A program made the translations under genes and the position numbers. Of a DNA stretch of 64,000 nucleotides, positions 40,101 to 53,723 are shown piece after piece. Source of the DNA: Apostichopus japonicus (taxonomy: Eukaryota; Echinodermata; Holothuroidea; Aspidochirotida; Stichopodidae); the NCBI RefSeq assembly GCF_037975245.1, contig NC_092568.1, positions 42,461,631-42,525,630 on the forward strand. The letters run 5' to 3'. The number at the start of each line of letters is the position of its first letter. Within the stretch, counting starts at the first letter, position 1. Under the pieces are notes generated by a model. It did no database searches. It was not told the origin of the DNA and saw only the letters and a program-made list of their open reading frames with translations.

Positions 40101-43100
40101 CTGTTAGCACTATGGTTACAATGACACTAATCCACTTATCCAAGACAACAGTGTAGCTAGAGTATGAAGAAGGTCAGCATCATTGCTTATTATGGCTATA
40201 ACTACCATAATTCAATCAATCATATGGATTGCAATACCAACTACTACAGGGAACTATTCTTTGTGTTATGTTAGTTGCTCATTTATACCACTAAGAGGGT
40301 TCATTTTGTAAGTTAATGGGAGGTAGCAAATGGGGTAAGAGGGCTATATTGGTCCTTTAAATATGTACCTTGCAGTAAAGCATATCTAACAAATTCTAAA
40401 TAATATGTACCATCTATTTTTAAAATGTAATTCTTTTTGTAAGTACCACCTATATTGTATTCTGAATGAGTACCATTTATTGTTAACGTGTGATCCTTTG
40501 CTATGAGTATCATTCACTGTTATTATGAGTACCATCTATTGTTAATGTGTGATTCATTGTTATGAGTATCATCAACTGTTATTATGAGTACCATCTATTG
40601 TTAATGTGTGATTCATTGTTATGAGTATCATCAACTGTTATTATGAGTACCATCTATTGTTAATGTGTGATTCATTGTTATGAGTATCATCCACTGTTAT
40701 TATGAGTACCATTTATTGTTAACGTGTGATCCTTTGCTATGAGTATCATTCACTGTTATTATGAGTATCATCTATTTTTACATGTGATTCATTGTTACGA
40801 GTATCATCAACTGTTATTATGAGTACCATCTATTCTTAATGTGTGATTCATTTTTATGAGTATCATCCACTGTTATTATGAGTACCATTTATTGTTAACG
40901 TGTGATCCTTTGCTATGAGTATCATCTATTTTTACATGTGATTCATTGTTATGAGTATCATCCACTGTTATTATGAGTACCATCTATTGTTAACGGGTGA
41001 TTCATTGTTATGAGTATCATCCACTGCTACTATGAGTACCATCTATTGTTAACGTGTCATTCATTGTTATGAGTATCATTCACTGTTATTATGAGTATCA
41101 TCTATTTTTACATGTGATTCATTGTTACGAGTATCATCCACTGTTATTATGAGTACCATCTATTGTTAACGGGTGATTCATTGTTATGAGTATCATCAAC
41201 TGTTACTATGAGTACCATCTATTGTTAACGTGTCATTCATTGTTATGAGTATCATTCACTGTTATTATGAGTTCTCAAGATGTAATCGAAAAGTGACCAC
41301 TGGTAGTAAAACCCAACAGAGAAAGTTTTTTATTCTGACAGAATGACCAATAATGATAATAATGAAGGTGTTAATGAGGTGAGCAGAGAACCGAAGAAAG
41401 GGGGAATCAGGGTGTGTGCCCAGGACATGCATCAACAGCCTAACTCACCTTCTTTAATGACTGGTAGTCAATCAGCTCTGGTCGATGACGGTGGATAAGG
41501 GCACAAAATGCCAAACCATCTTTCCAGCTGTGGAGTAAATCAAGATAATGTGTTGAAGCATGTGATACCTTTTATACAGTGAGTAGATACAAAACATTGC
41601 ACCTCATCCTACAAATATACCCACTTTGTTTTTGTCATTTTTTTCCCCTCAAACATTAGTACATACAGTATATGGGCTATTTTCAATCAATGAATACTTC
41701 ATATGTATTATAGCTCTTCCTTGGAGATTTCACATATTTACCTCTGCTGGTAACACAAAACTTCTAAATCTTATAGCCTAATCAAATGAAATCTTCAATT
41801 ATTGTAACTTTACATATATGCCTCAGATCAGGTATCAGCTGAATTATTCATATATATAATATTTACTGTAGTCTCTAAACCTTTCATGTACAAAGAAATG
41901 ATGTAATATGTATCACTGAACTTTCAAAATGCAATTCATGTTAGTTAGTACTTATACAATGCAGTCAAACTGACCAATCAGCAATCATTATATTGATCAC
42001 ATGGACTAATCATCATGCAGGAAACCCATTCGTATTAGTTTGTTGATGTGTTAAGGAATCACACGCAAGATTAGACATACATTACATACCACTGGGTCCT
42101 TGGAGATGCCGACCAAAGATTCATATTAAGATCAAACTAATATTGTTTGATACTTATTATAGGAAGCCATGCCCCACTCCTTCTCTAATCCATATGATAA
42201 GTGTAATTAGTGTATACATGATACTAACACACTGACAAGTCAGTGTACTTGTACACATACAAACCACTCATGTACACATAACCCTAGAGTTATTATATGA
42301 AAAATAATCCAGTTGGTATCCTTCTAGTTATAGTCTTATTGGCATGGGAACATTGTTATTGCTCAACCATAAACACCTTAAACAAACATACCAGACATGG
42401 TTGTTGCTACTATCAGTTATTGGACTATGCAGCAAGCACTAGCAATCAAATATTTCTTGTATGATTCACATGAGTTATTTTATAAAAAAAGATAACTTAA
42501 TTCAATCTTTCAGATATGTAGGTGTGTGTACAGACATTTTGAAGTGACTTCATATGGAAACAGTATGTCAATGTTGATAAATATGCAGGATTTGGGCAAG
42601 ACCCCTAGTTGACTTGACAATGAAGTAATTTTAAAATGACTATATCAGAAGTAGAGGTACTTGAAGCTCAGGCCGGTGGAGGGGCAAGTACTGGCAACAA
42701 GTTTGAAAGTTTATTCTTTTCTTCCAGCTAGCTCAAGTTATATTATAAAATGGAGAGAAGTCATAATCAATTTCAAGCTAAAAATTAATATCTACACATA
42801 CCTAAGTGACAAAACTGCATTGCACTTTTATTATGATGTAATAATCCTTTAAGAATCTGATACTTCTATGTGTGCACAGTGTAACTATTTATGGTATTCT
42901 ACAAAAGGTGAGAAAGATTTGCTTTTATGGTTTTATTGTTTCCTGTTCTCACTTGAAGTGTCAATATGATTGATTCTTGTCAATTTCAGAAATTAGAAAG
43001 TAATTTAAAACTAGATTGAGAATAAGAAATGTTGAATTAAGTAACAATTGATGGTTTTATTTCAAACTTTCAAGTTTGAGGTACAAAGACCGATTACAAT

Positions 43101-46100
43101 TTTCAGAGTAGTTTTTACATCCACCATCTTGCAATATCTTTAGTAGCACAACTAACTCACAACTGTTCTCAATCTTGTAATATGATATGCCAGGTAACAA
43201 ACATACAATGTATAATAATAATAAAAGAGACTTATATAGCACCCAATCAGTAGACAAAAGTCACTGCTCAAGGCGCTTTACCAAGAAAGCAGATTAATTT
43301 ACAAAAGAACAAGTGAAAAGATGGGTCTTAAGTATACTTTTGAATGTAGAAAGTTTAGAGCATGTTGGAATGTGATCTGGTAACTTGTATAGGGCTAATG
43401 AATCTGATTAATAGGGAAGCAACTTATATATCAATGGACAGGTAGGAATGAGGAAGATGGCTGAGATGTAGAAAGTTTGCTCCTCTTTGGGCCGTTCAGG
43501 GGAGAAGCATGGAGACTGAACTATGAGATGCTTCTCCAACATAAACGACCAGGTAATGCTGGAGAAAAGAACTCCTCTGAGACCATTTCTATTTTTGACT
43601 GCAAGACAGTATACTGAAGGTAACCCTTCACTATGAGTTCAAAGGCTGCGAGTCTTCCATGCACATGTTCCTACATGGCACACACACACATAAGTAATGT
43701 ATTATGAGTATTGCGCATGTGTACTACAGCTGTAGTATTTAAAGTGTGGCGGGTCTTACTATTCCCTCTAGACAAACATATTTACTTCATTAAGGTTCAC
43801 AGTAGGACAGGAACTCTCCACAGTTATACTGATAAGTGAGAAATCCAGTATTTCTCCCCTAGCAGTCATTGGTATATAAATATAATTATGACAGAAATGT
43901 AAACATGTTTACTTCTTTCAAAGTGATATGGATTATACCACTCAAGCAAGTGTGTGAAACAATCTAAACCATGACTTGTTAGTAGACTAAGACCTGAAAA
44001 TATCATGGTGCTATACCTACAAGATTTAAATGACAATGTTATGTTTAATTTACATCTACTTAGCTTGATCCAAAGCCACAGTGATTGCTCTCACAAGATG
44101 GCAGTGAGAGAATGACACTGTACAGGGAGTATGAATAATTGTGATATGATGTCAAGTATTTATCTATGGGTGGTTTATGATATATGTTTACACCAGGGCT
44201 AATTCCAAGTTTTACTCATCCAATATGGCCAACAATGTTTGTCACCTCATATGGAAATCCTTGACACGAACATTGCGATATGGACTGGTCTTTCGTTGGC
44301 ACCACAATAACAACCCTTCCTTGGCTGTCATCTCTGATGTTGGAAGAAACGAGATAAAACAATCACAAAATCAAATATAACAATTAATTAATTTGTCAGG
44401 TGAAACAAAAAATCAGCAGGTGGCATGTCAGTAGCAGGACAGGGTTGACATAAACGGTCGACAAGCACAAGTGAGCTTTATTCTGCAAGTGCTTGAAAAG
44501 AAACATTTTGAGACGGGGGGGGGGGGAGGGGGGACTCGGTACAACTGATACAAGGCAGTAAACAAAAAGGAATGAAAGAAATGCAAGACAGAAACATATG
44601 CTGCAGATATTAGGTGTGGAGCTTGCAGGTTTCATGCACTGAGTAAATTAGTTGGAAACCAAAAACAATTATTAAGAAAAAAATCATTGGCAATACGCGA
44701 CAAAGACCACTATGCTGATTTTATATTCCACAGGCAAGGCTGGTGCGGTTTACTTTATACCTCACATGAAAATTTTGCACATTGACTTCCTTGTAGGGTG
44801 CAGTCTTCCTCTGACACCAAAGCAATAGACCCTCTTTAGCAGTAAAATCTGATTGGCAGAACAGGCAAAACAAATCAAGAAAACAAAGACAAAAGACATG
44901 CAGCAAAGTTAGTTATTTAAAACACATGGAAGTGTATATAACAAAGGTGAAAGGATATAGCCCCGTGCATGCAGTAATTTGAACAAAAATATTTGAAAGA
45001 TAGGGATAACTTCAAATAATTCTCATGAAAACTAATGCTACAGAAAGTGGCATGCAAAATATTACAAATCCAAACATTTCCTAACTTTTAAGTAGCACGG
45101 TTTAACCAGTCATTACATTAACTATGGACTATTCATTCACTGGTTCATCACCATTGCAAAGAAACATTAAGATGCTGGGTAGCTTAAAGGCTATCAGTAT
45201 TTTGTCCTCAAACAATGGTCATTCGTGCTGTATTTTAACCCCTAAGCATTTTACCTCTATGAGACATTTAATTTTCTAATTGGCAACAATTTGGACAGTC
45301 TGGCAACAATTTGGATTGTCAGAACCTCAAAAAAAGTACTTTTGAAATCTAAGATTTTCAGCAAAACAAATTGGAAGAGTATGATGACTTTTAAGTTGTT
45401 ATATCTGTGTTATCACAACTGGGTGAAACAAGTACTGTAGCAGGACACCTGAGACACAGGAGGAAAAGAGGCAAAGGTATATTAAAAATGACATTTTGTT
45501 CAGTGAAAACTACATGGAAAAAATAACACATTATTCTGATTGGTCTAAGCAAGAATGCACCATTCTGATTGGTTACAACAAGAAAGCCTTTATTCTTATT
45601 GGTCAAACAAGAGCATGCCTGATAAAACAGCAACTCAAGCATACAAAACCAATTAGTTCTGGTAAACATCGAATTCACTACAAGAGATGACAATCCCAAT
45701 TACTCAATTTAACCAACAAATCACATCAATATGACCCTCATGCTAAAACCAGGACAACTTTCTATAGCTATGTTAGGTCCAAACTTTGCTCAAAATGGCA
45801 GGCTTGAGGTCGAAGGTCACCTGGTGTGAAAATTGGTGACGTTGACATTTCTGTAGGGAGCGGTCTTTCTCTGGCACCAAAGTAGAAGTCCTTCTTTGGA
45901 AGACTGGTCTGAAGACCCAAGAAAGGATGGTTAGAATCAACTGTTCTAACCTCTTATCTCTAATCCTCTCGCAGGCCCCTCTCATACCCCCCCCCCTCCC
46001 CTCGAACTCCCCCACTGCCCATCCCACTTGAACCTCATCCTTTATCAAATGAACAGTATTTATCTTTATGTTTTACATTTGTAGCATTCCAATCTTCCTG

Positions 46101-49100
46101 CACTATAAACCTGACAAACATATACTATTTCAACTTCTAATCCATTCATATGTTTTGTAGATAAACACTAGCTTTTAGTCCTTGATAGTTTTCTTAGTGA
46201 AAGAACAAAATTCTGTTTAGCTGATAAGGAGTATACATTGCAGAACAAAACATAAAATCAAGTTAAAGAAAAGATAAAGATAACATAAAGATAACGTTAA
46301 TGCCTGAAGTTGTTAACAGCAGTGAGAAAAGGCAAAAATTTCAAATAAAAATATTATTTTCCTCCAAAAAAGTTGGGATAAATTATTGTAGAATATGCCA
46401 AAACCTCATAAAAAAAACAGGAGAATAAAGCAGTTCAGTGAGAATGCAAACACAATATACTTGAATCTTAGGAAGTTTGCATTCAAGACTTAAAACAATT
46501 TCTTCTATCTAAACTGTATGCCTAAAGTCTCCCTTTAACGGGTTCGTCAACATTTCAAAGGGACTCATGAAAATCCATGATAGTAGCCATTCAGTTCTTT
46601 GTTTCAAATACTTTACAGTAAATTTGTTCTTTCCATATAATGGCTTCCAACAAAGTGCTATGGGTATAATTCTGGTTTCTTTTTGCCAGCATATGGAACA
46701 ACCATTCCAAGCATTGTTAATTAATTTGATTTATGCCACAAATTATATTCACCTTGTACCTCACTTGTGAATGCATCAATATCCACATGAATAACAGAAG
46801 ACAAATATAAAATACAAAGCATGGAGGATGAGAGTGCAGCACTAGCGTGGAGACAGGTAAAGTGATGTGCTATATTTTCTTTGTTCCAAAATATGTATAG
46901 CTGGTCTCTAGTACCATACACAAATCATGTAATAAAATACATTTCCTGCTGTAGAAAAGCGATATCCAAACAAAAGGGGAGCAAAGATATGAGAATAAAA
47001 CAGAGAAATGAACAGGAAACACATTTCAAAATACCTAACAATAGTTGTCTCCCTCATAATCAGTTTGGGAATTATATGCGCTGGCAGAAAGAACCAGGTA
47101 CCTTGGTTCATTCACTTCACTCTGAACAGACTACTTTCAATCTGTTCAGGTTATATAATAAAATTAACTAAAAGTGCAATGAAACTTTGATATTAAAAGG
47201 AAGTAACATCAAAGCTAAGTTAGATGAGTATTTATGGCTATATAACTTCCCATTGTTATGAAAGTTGATTCCAAATCTTTATTCACAGGTCCCTGGGAAG
47301 TTGCAGTTTCCATATAATAACAGGTTCTCTGTATGATTTGATCTTTGAAGTAAAAGATTGGGGGAGGGGGGGATGAGGTGTTAGGAGGGGAGGGGCGGGG
47401 GCAGAGGGGAATTTTATCAAGAAAGTAAACAACACCAATGAATGGGATAATACAATTAAAAGGAGAAATTAGGGACATTAACATCTGCAGTTTCTTGCCT
47501 GTCTAAAAATGCCATTTTTGCTTCTTAACCGGATACTTGGGGAAGCAATATGGTTAATCTATTGTTACCAACAAGTAGATAACCACTACAAGAATTGTGA
47601 TCCATGGCATAGTTATTGTTTAGAGGTCATTATGGTTGAAGGTAGCAATATGTTGTATTAGTCACTTTAGTCCCACCCTTATATTCTTACAATGATATGC
47701 CAGGAATTTCAAGAGGGCTATTAAATTGCTTGAAAAGTAAACTACAGTAACAAGCACATACAGCATAGAGATCTGCTATAATAGTAAATTCTATTGATAA
47801 CTACTCAATGTTCTCCAAATGCTCTGAATTGCAACTTGTCCTGTTATACTGCCCAAGATTATAATCTAGATTGGTCTATTTTAATCACTGGGGAGGGGGA
47901 AGGAAATGTTGCTTTAGTACAAGAAGATAAATAGTTGTTGACACACCTCCACCAAAACTTCATTTTTCAAGAATATTCAACAATGTTGAGGTGCCATAAA
48001 TCTTACTCATTGACCATCAGTTGTAAGTTTCTCCTCAAAAGTTAAAATTTCATCAATTTTTACCTTCCACAGAAATATCCTGGATGGCGAAACGGAGGAT
48101 GATCGTCCAGATCATACCAAGGGTCATCTTGAGGTTGCCGTCAACGATTTCTGTAAATATTTGAAAGATGCTCAACTGATACAGGGGGCAAAATGGTCAT
48201 TAAATTAACATGATCATAAGTCATGACTCAACGTGTGTGAGATTACTAAATCCTGAGGAGGACATCGGGTCAGATAACATCATCTGGAGGATCGGACATG
48301 TACCTAGTCTACATACACATAGTTTTCAAGAATGTTATTATTTTATTTAAAGTATCTCATCTAATCTTGTAGAGAACGAGAAATAATTAACTGGATGGCT
48401 AGGTCATTTATCAAGTAATTTGTCCCAACAAAATACTTTCTCTCCTAAACTTCCTGGTTTGGTGATTTATGAGCGACGATACTCACCTGTCTCCTATCTA
48501 CATTGGCATCCTACTATCTACCTTAATTACATGACTGCAAACATTTTAGCACTGCTCCCCTTACATCCCATTTGGGATACCGCCCCCATGTTCTCCTCCT
48601 TCCCAATCGGCCATTCAAAAGTTGAACTACATGCCATTTTCGCAGAATTCCTAATTTGCTTCATTCTGTTACAATTCATTGATTGTTGTAGATTGGTGAC
48701 AGGTAAGAGAGGAGGGAAGTAACTTAAATACTTACTATACTATAGGAATTCCAAAACTTACTGGTTTGGATATTTACGAGTGACGAGCTTACCTGTCTCC
48801 TCACAACCTTAGCACCTCATTCTACCGTGCCTATAAAGTCCTGGTAAAATAATAACACTGTGCGCCCTCTATGACCGAACCCCCCCCTCGGTCACTCCTC
48901 ACTACTCATGAGACCACTCCTTAAAAGTGGCCTCACGGTCACCGAAATAGGGGTGGCCAGAATCCTCTGGCCACCCCCAAGGACTCCCGTCGACTAAACT
49001 TCTCAAAGGTGAGCCCTTGACAAAAGGCACTGATGCCTACCTAGCAGGGAGAGTGTAATCCTCCCCGCCGCAGCGGGTAAGGGGGGGGACACTCTCCTGA

Positions 49101-52100
49101 GCACTGCAGGCGAAACTACCCCTTTTTCCTAACAAGGAGCCTCATCCTGTAAAGGCCCAACGCTTGCTAACCCTAAGACAACTTAGGTGAGTACGCCTAT
49201 GAAAAACACAGGGTGCAAAGTTACCTTCACCGATAGACCTGGCCGGTGACTCTTAGTAGTTGTTGGCTCTGTCTATCTGGTGATGTGCTTGGAGTCGTGA
49301 GCCTAGTCGAACGACTGCTCCCCCATCCGGCTGTGTCCCACCCCCTAGGGGGAGGGAGGCGGGAATGGAGACAGGTAAGCTCGTCACTCGTAAATATCCA
49401 AACCAGTAAGTTTTGGAATATTTACTTCGCTCCTCGCTTACCTGTCTCCTCACAACCTTAGCACCGAGTGGCACTGCCTGATGGTGGGAGGCCCGAGGGG
49501 TGGGACCAAGTACCAACCGGACCTCGCATCACCGCGCTACCAAAAGCTGACTCGGCGTGTAGAGTGTCAGGTAAGTAACAGGCGACGAACATAGTTGGTG
49601 TTTTCCACGCTGCCACCTTGAGGATGTCCTGTATCGGGATACCGGCAGAGAGAGCTGTGGAAGCCGAGGCCCCACTGATGTTGTGATCTCTTGGCCGGGT
49701 ATCCCCCCATCGTGAACAGGCGGATCATCTCTACTAGCCATCGGGATAGGGTATCCTTGGCGGCTGCTGTTTAAGGTGGTCGTGGCAGGATGAAAAGGGA
49801 GGTTGTTTGTCTCAACTTCTCTGTCCTGTTTAAGTACCACTTCAGTGCCCTGACTGGGCACCATCGCTTGTCCTCAGCCACTGATGAAAGGGTTTTGATT
49901 TCCGGAAAGAAAATGTCCCCGGGCAAGAAAGTCAAGGCCCGGTTCTTGGCAATAGGGGACGGGTCTGGAACCGTCCTCGCCCCATGGCCCTCGAATCTGA
50001 TGTGGTTCTGTTTGGTTGTTAGGGCTTGGAGGTAACTCCTTCACGCTGACGCTACCGCAATGACGAAGAGTGTTTTCTTTGTAAGAGCAGCCAGGGAAGC
50101 GTTCCCCGTTGATTCGTACAGCGGCCCTGCCAGGGCATGCAGCACTGCTGAGAGCCCCGCAGAGGGGGCTAACTGTCTGACTCGTGGACGGCGATTAGCC
50201 ATGCCTTTGGTGAGCTGGTCAATGTCTGGGCTAATGCCCAGCGTGGAGCCGTCTGGAAAACCAGGCGTCCCCGTCTGGGGCCTGCGTGTGGGACCTGCGG
50301 CCTGGGACCCAGGGTCCGGAGGGAGCCACTAGGATGAGTTTACCCTTGGAGCTGCGAATCTTCCTCAGTATCTGGCTGATCATGCCAAAAAGGGGGGGGA
50401 AGAATTTAAACCTCTGGTCCGTCTCGAGGCAGGGACCTGGCGCTATGTGGAAGGCTGCAGGTGGGACCGCCTGTTACAAAAGATGGGCAGCCCATTGTTG
50501 CCCTTTGTCGTAAGCAGGTCTATCCGAGGTATGCCGAGCATGTGGAAAAACCTACCGCATATTCCTTGCGAAGGGTTTACTCGTCGGGGTCGAGTTGTCC
50601 CCTGGGCAGAGCATCGGCCCTCACACTCTCCTTTCTGGCTATATGGGAGACCCATAGGGCCGTGCCAGATTCTGCAGCTGTGGTGAGGGTCTCCCATGCC
50701 AGACGGCACAATCTCTCTGCCCTGGAGTCCTGAGAGCGAGGCGGAAGTACATGAAACCTGGTTGTCTTTGCAAATAGAGTGTTGGGGCCGATCCTTTGCC
50801 CTGCTGACGCCACTGTGGTGCAGGAAAGTGGTTTCTCTGTATATGCTGCTAAAGAAGTCAAGGACAGTGGCCTGTATGATGACCTTGTTAGCGCCTGCAG
50901 TACAGCAGCCCTCGCAGTACTGAATGCAGTACCACAGTACTGCTGATGACCCCTTTAGTTATCAACCAGTTGCAATCAGAAAACCTCTGAAGAAAAGTAA
51001 TGCCTTGATGATGTAGACCTAAGCTGTACCCTGTAGGGAGGTTTAATGGAGGTTATTTCCATGAAAAATAATATTAATAATAATATTGAGGGTTGAACTG
51101 CGCCGGCCTATCTATCGATAACGAAGCCAGAGGCGCTAGCAATATTACCCTGGTCAACAATAACCTGTTAAACAGAGAGAAATCCCTCCTGGATGGAAAG
51201 ACGCAATGGAGATAAAGTGCCTTGCCCAAGGAAACAACAGAATGATCTGGCCAGGACTAAAACCTGCAAGCCTTAGATCACCAGTACACTGCCTACACCG
51301 CTTGACCACAGTGCTCTCCAAAAATTGAGTACTGAATGGATAGTTTGCTTCATCAGAGTCTTAATCAATGCTACTGCTGCTATGTGGCTTTTACAACTAC
51401 AGTATATGTATGTATTTGTGTATGTAGTTTAGATCATCCTGCAAGTAGGAACTTGTGAAGAAGCCTCATTGGCTTATCAAAGCCGCAAGCTGACCAAAGT
51501 CAGTCTCGTACATTCATATTTTAATGTCCATGACTATGAATTGTCAACAGCTCTGTAACTGGACAACATACATTAATCTTGGGGTGACTTGAACCGGGGA
51601 CCTTTTGATTGGAAGGCACCGGGTTTAACCACTGAGCTAACTAAGCTACAGCCCTACTCACCAGGAACAAACTCCCAACAGGGTATGTGTAGGGTGGGTT
51701 TGTAGAAATTCCACCTCATAAATCCTGGCTGTGTAACGGAGTCCAGGGAGTTACTCAGCAAACACAAAGGCGTTACTAAATGTTTAGTCTTTTGCTATGA
51801 TAGCGTTATTAGAGGTGTAAGAAATATGTTACCGAAACCCTTTAGGGGCTATTATTTCAAAACAATTTCCGTTAAGACATTAATATAACATTAATATAAC
51901 GTAATATCTCATAGACATCTTATGTCAACGTTTTATCAACACCACATTTAACGTACTAAACACGTATTGAATGTTATGATAACGTACCCGTTACTTCTCA
52001 AATCTCTTCCTGTCGAGATGTGTCCATTTCGTAGTGCAGTAAAGGTTTCCAGCTTCCTATTGAAACCACCTAGCGCCTAGGCTAGTCAAGACTAGGCCAT

Positions 52101-53691
52101 TAGGTGCTACGAAATGCAACTCTGCTTAAGATGTCGGAACATCGAACATTATTCATGAAGTGCATGCTGTATGTTCGGAGCGTGTTAGCGCTTGGAACTT
52201 GCTGGGGGTTGTATCCTACCCCTTTTTCAACTTACTAACGCGTTTGTCTTGGTAATTCACCAAAGAAATAGGAAGAAAGGCTTATTCCATAGGATTGCTC
52301 ACGTAGTCGATAGCTCGTTGCAGTAAAATTGAGCTTACACGTGTCACGCCAGGTGGCTGCTTGGCCCCCCCCCCTCCTCTCTTAACAAATGTGCCACGTT
52401 GTACCTTTTTTTTCTGGCAGTTTGCCAAGGATCTATGAGCGTTATGTTTCCTGGCACTTTGCCAAGTCTCGAGAAAGTTCTCTTCCTAGCAGTTTGCCAA
52501 GGTTTTAAAGTAAACGGAATACTGTACGTCATGAGAACCGATTTGAAACCCCTGTCTTACGCATTTTAACCTGTTCTGGAAGTGGGTTCACCAGTGTTTT
52601 AAACGACAGTGTTTTTTTTTTTTAAACACAAGTAAGATTTTAACCTAGGCAAATGGCGATGAATTATGATTAGAGAGGAGTATAATTAGCGAGGAGAATA
52701 TGACCCATGAGTGTCTGCAGGTACTCGATAAATAAACACACATTTGGGATGTGTAGTGGTAGCGGTGTTTTTCCGCAAATGATTCGAACCTGTCGTCGCC
52801 GCTCAAGCTGCTAGTTCCGGGGGGGGGGGGGGGGACACTCCCCCTATTCTGGGAAGCGGGAGTAACCGTCCTCTGTAACCCCGAAATCTAGGGGTCGACC
52901 TCGTCGTCTAGGCCGGACAGGCTGCCCGACGCTCTGCAAACCAGGTCGTCCTTGCCGGGGAACAAATCAGGTTCCATTCTTTGGTCTGGGATTGATCGTG
53001 GTGTCGCGGCCGGGCTGGCCCGTGGGTTGCGCTCGCTCCTCGGCACCGATGTCTGTGTTCGGTGTCTGGGGATAAGTATTTCTCCCTTTGCCGTGGGAAC
53101 CTGGCTCGGGGCTGGTTCTCTTTTCGGATTGGGCGCCTGCCCCTGCTAACCCGTTCTGGGGGCCCGGCATTGGTAATCTCGTCGGTTCCCGGCCTCAGGA
53201 CCGGCCGCGGCTCCGGTTAGGGGGTCTGCGGGCCGGGCTTCTGCACCTGCTACCCCGTTCTGGGGGCCTAGCAGTTGTTAATCTCGTTGTAAATGTTGTT
53301 GTAGTTGTAAATGTTATTGTAAATGTCGCAGTTGTAAATGTTGTTACTCTCGTAGGCTCCCGACTTCGGGACCAGTTTTGGATCCCGTTTGGAGATCTGC
53401 GGACCGGGCTTCTGCCCCTGCGCCCCCGTTCTCGTCGGGCCCGGGCCCTCCGGAGCCAATCTCTGAGTACCCAGCAGTCGATTGTATAGCTCTGGTTCCC
53501 GGCTCCGGGGGCGGTTTTGGATCTGGAGTGAAACCTCGGTTCTGCCTTCCCTTCGAGTCTCGCCGGACCCGGGGTCTCGCCGGACCCGGGGCCTCGCCGG
53601 ACCCAGGCTCCCGGAGCCCGTCTCTGTGTGCGTACCACGCCGGGTACCACCACGCCGGTACTCCTCTACCCGGACATTCTGTCCTTTCCGG

Positions 53692-53723
<32 letters not shown>

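Larger units (their letters stand above)
50930..52840. other. unrelated insert replacing the RT region of element 2
   Basis: AT-richer DNA without DIRS homology. It contains SINE-like pieces (51130-51330, 51545-51662), a region rich in aacgt/cgttat motifs (51780-52000) and three copies of ctggcagtttgccaagg-type text (52415-52505). No coding sequence recognised. Confidence 0.6.

Noticed and set aside
46846-46885. gtggagacaggtaaagtgat as another DIRS terminus
   Set aside because: The match is limited to about 12 bp around a gacaggtaa splice-like motif; no partner end was found.
48420-48722. 100-codon plus-strand frame
   Set aside because: It coincides with the miniature DIRS-like element and includes its termini, so it is not a gene.
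51590-51662. Functional tRNA gene
   Set aside because: A and B box-like text is present, but acceptor and T stems do not pair properly; more likely a SINE head.
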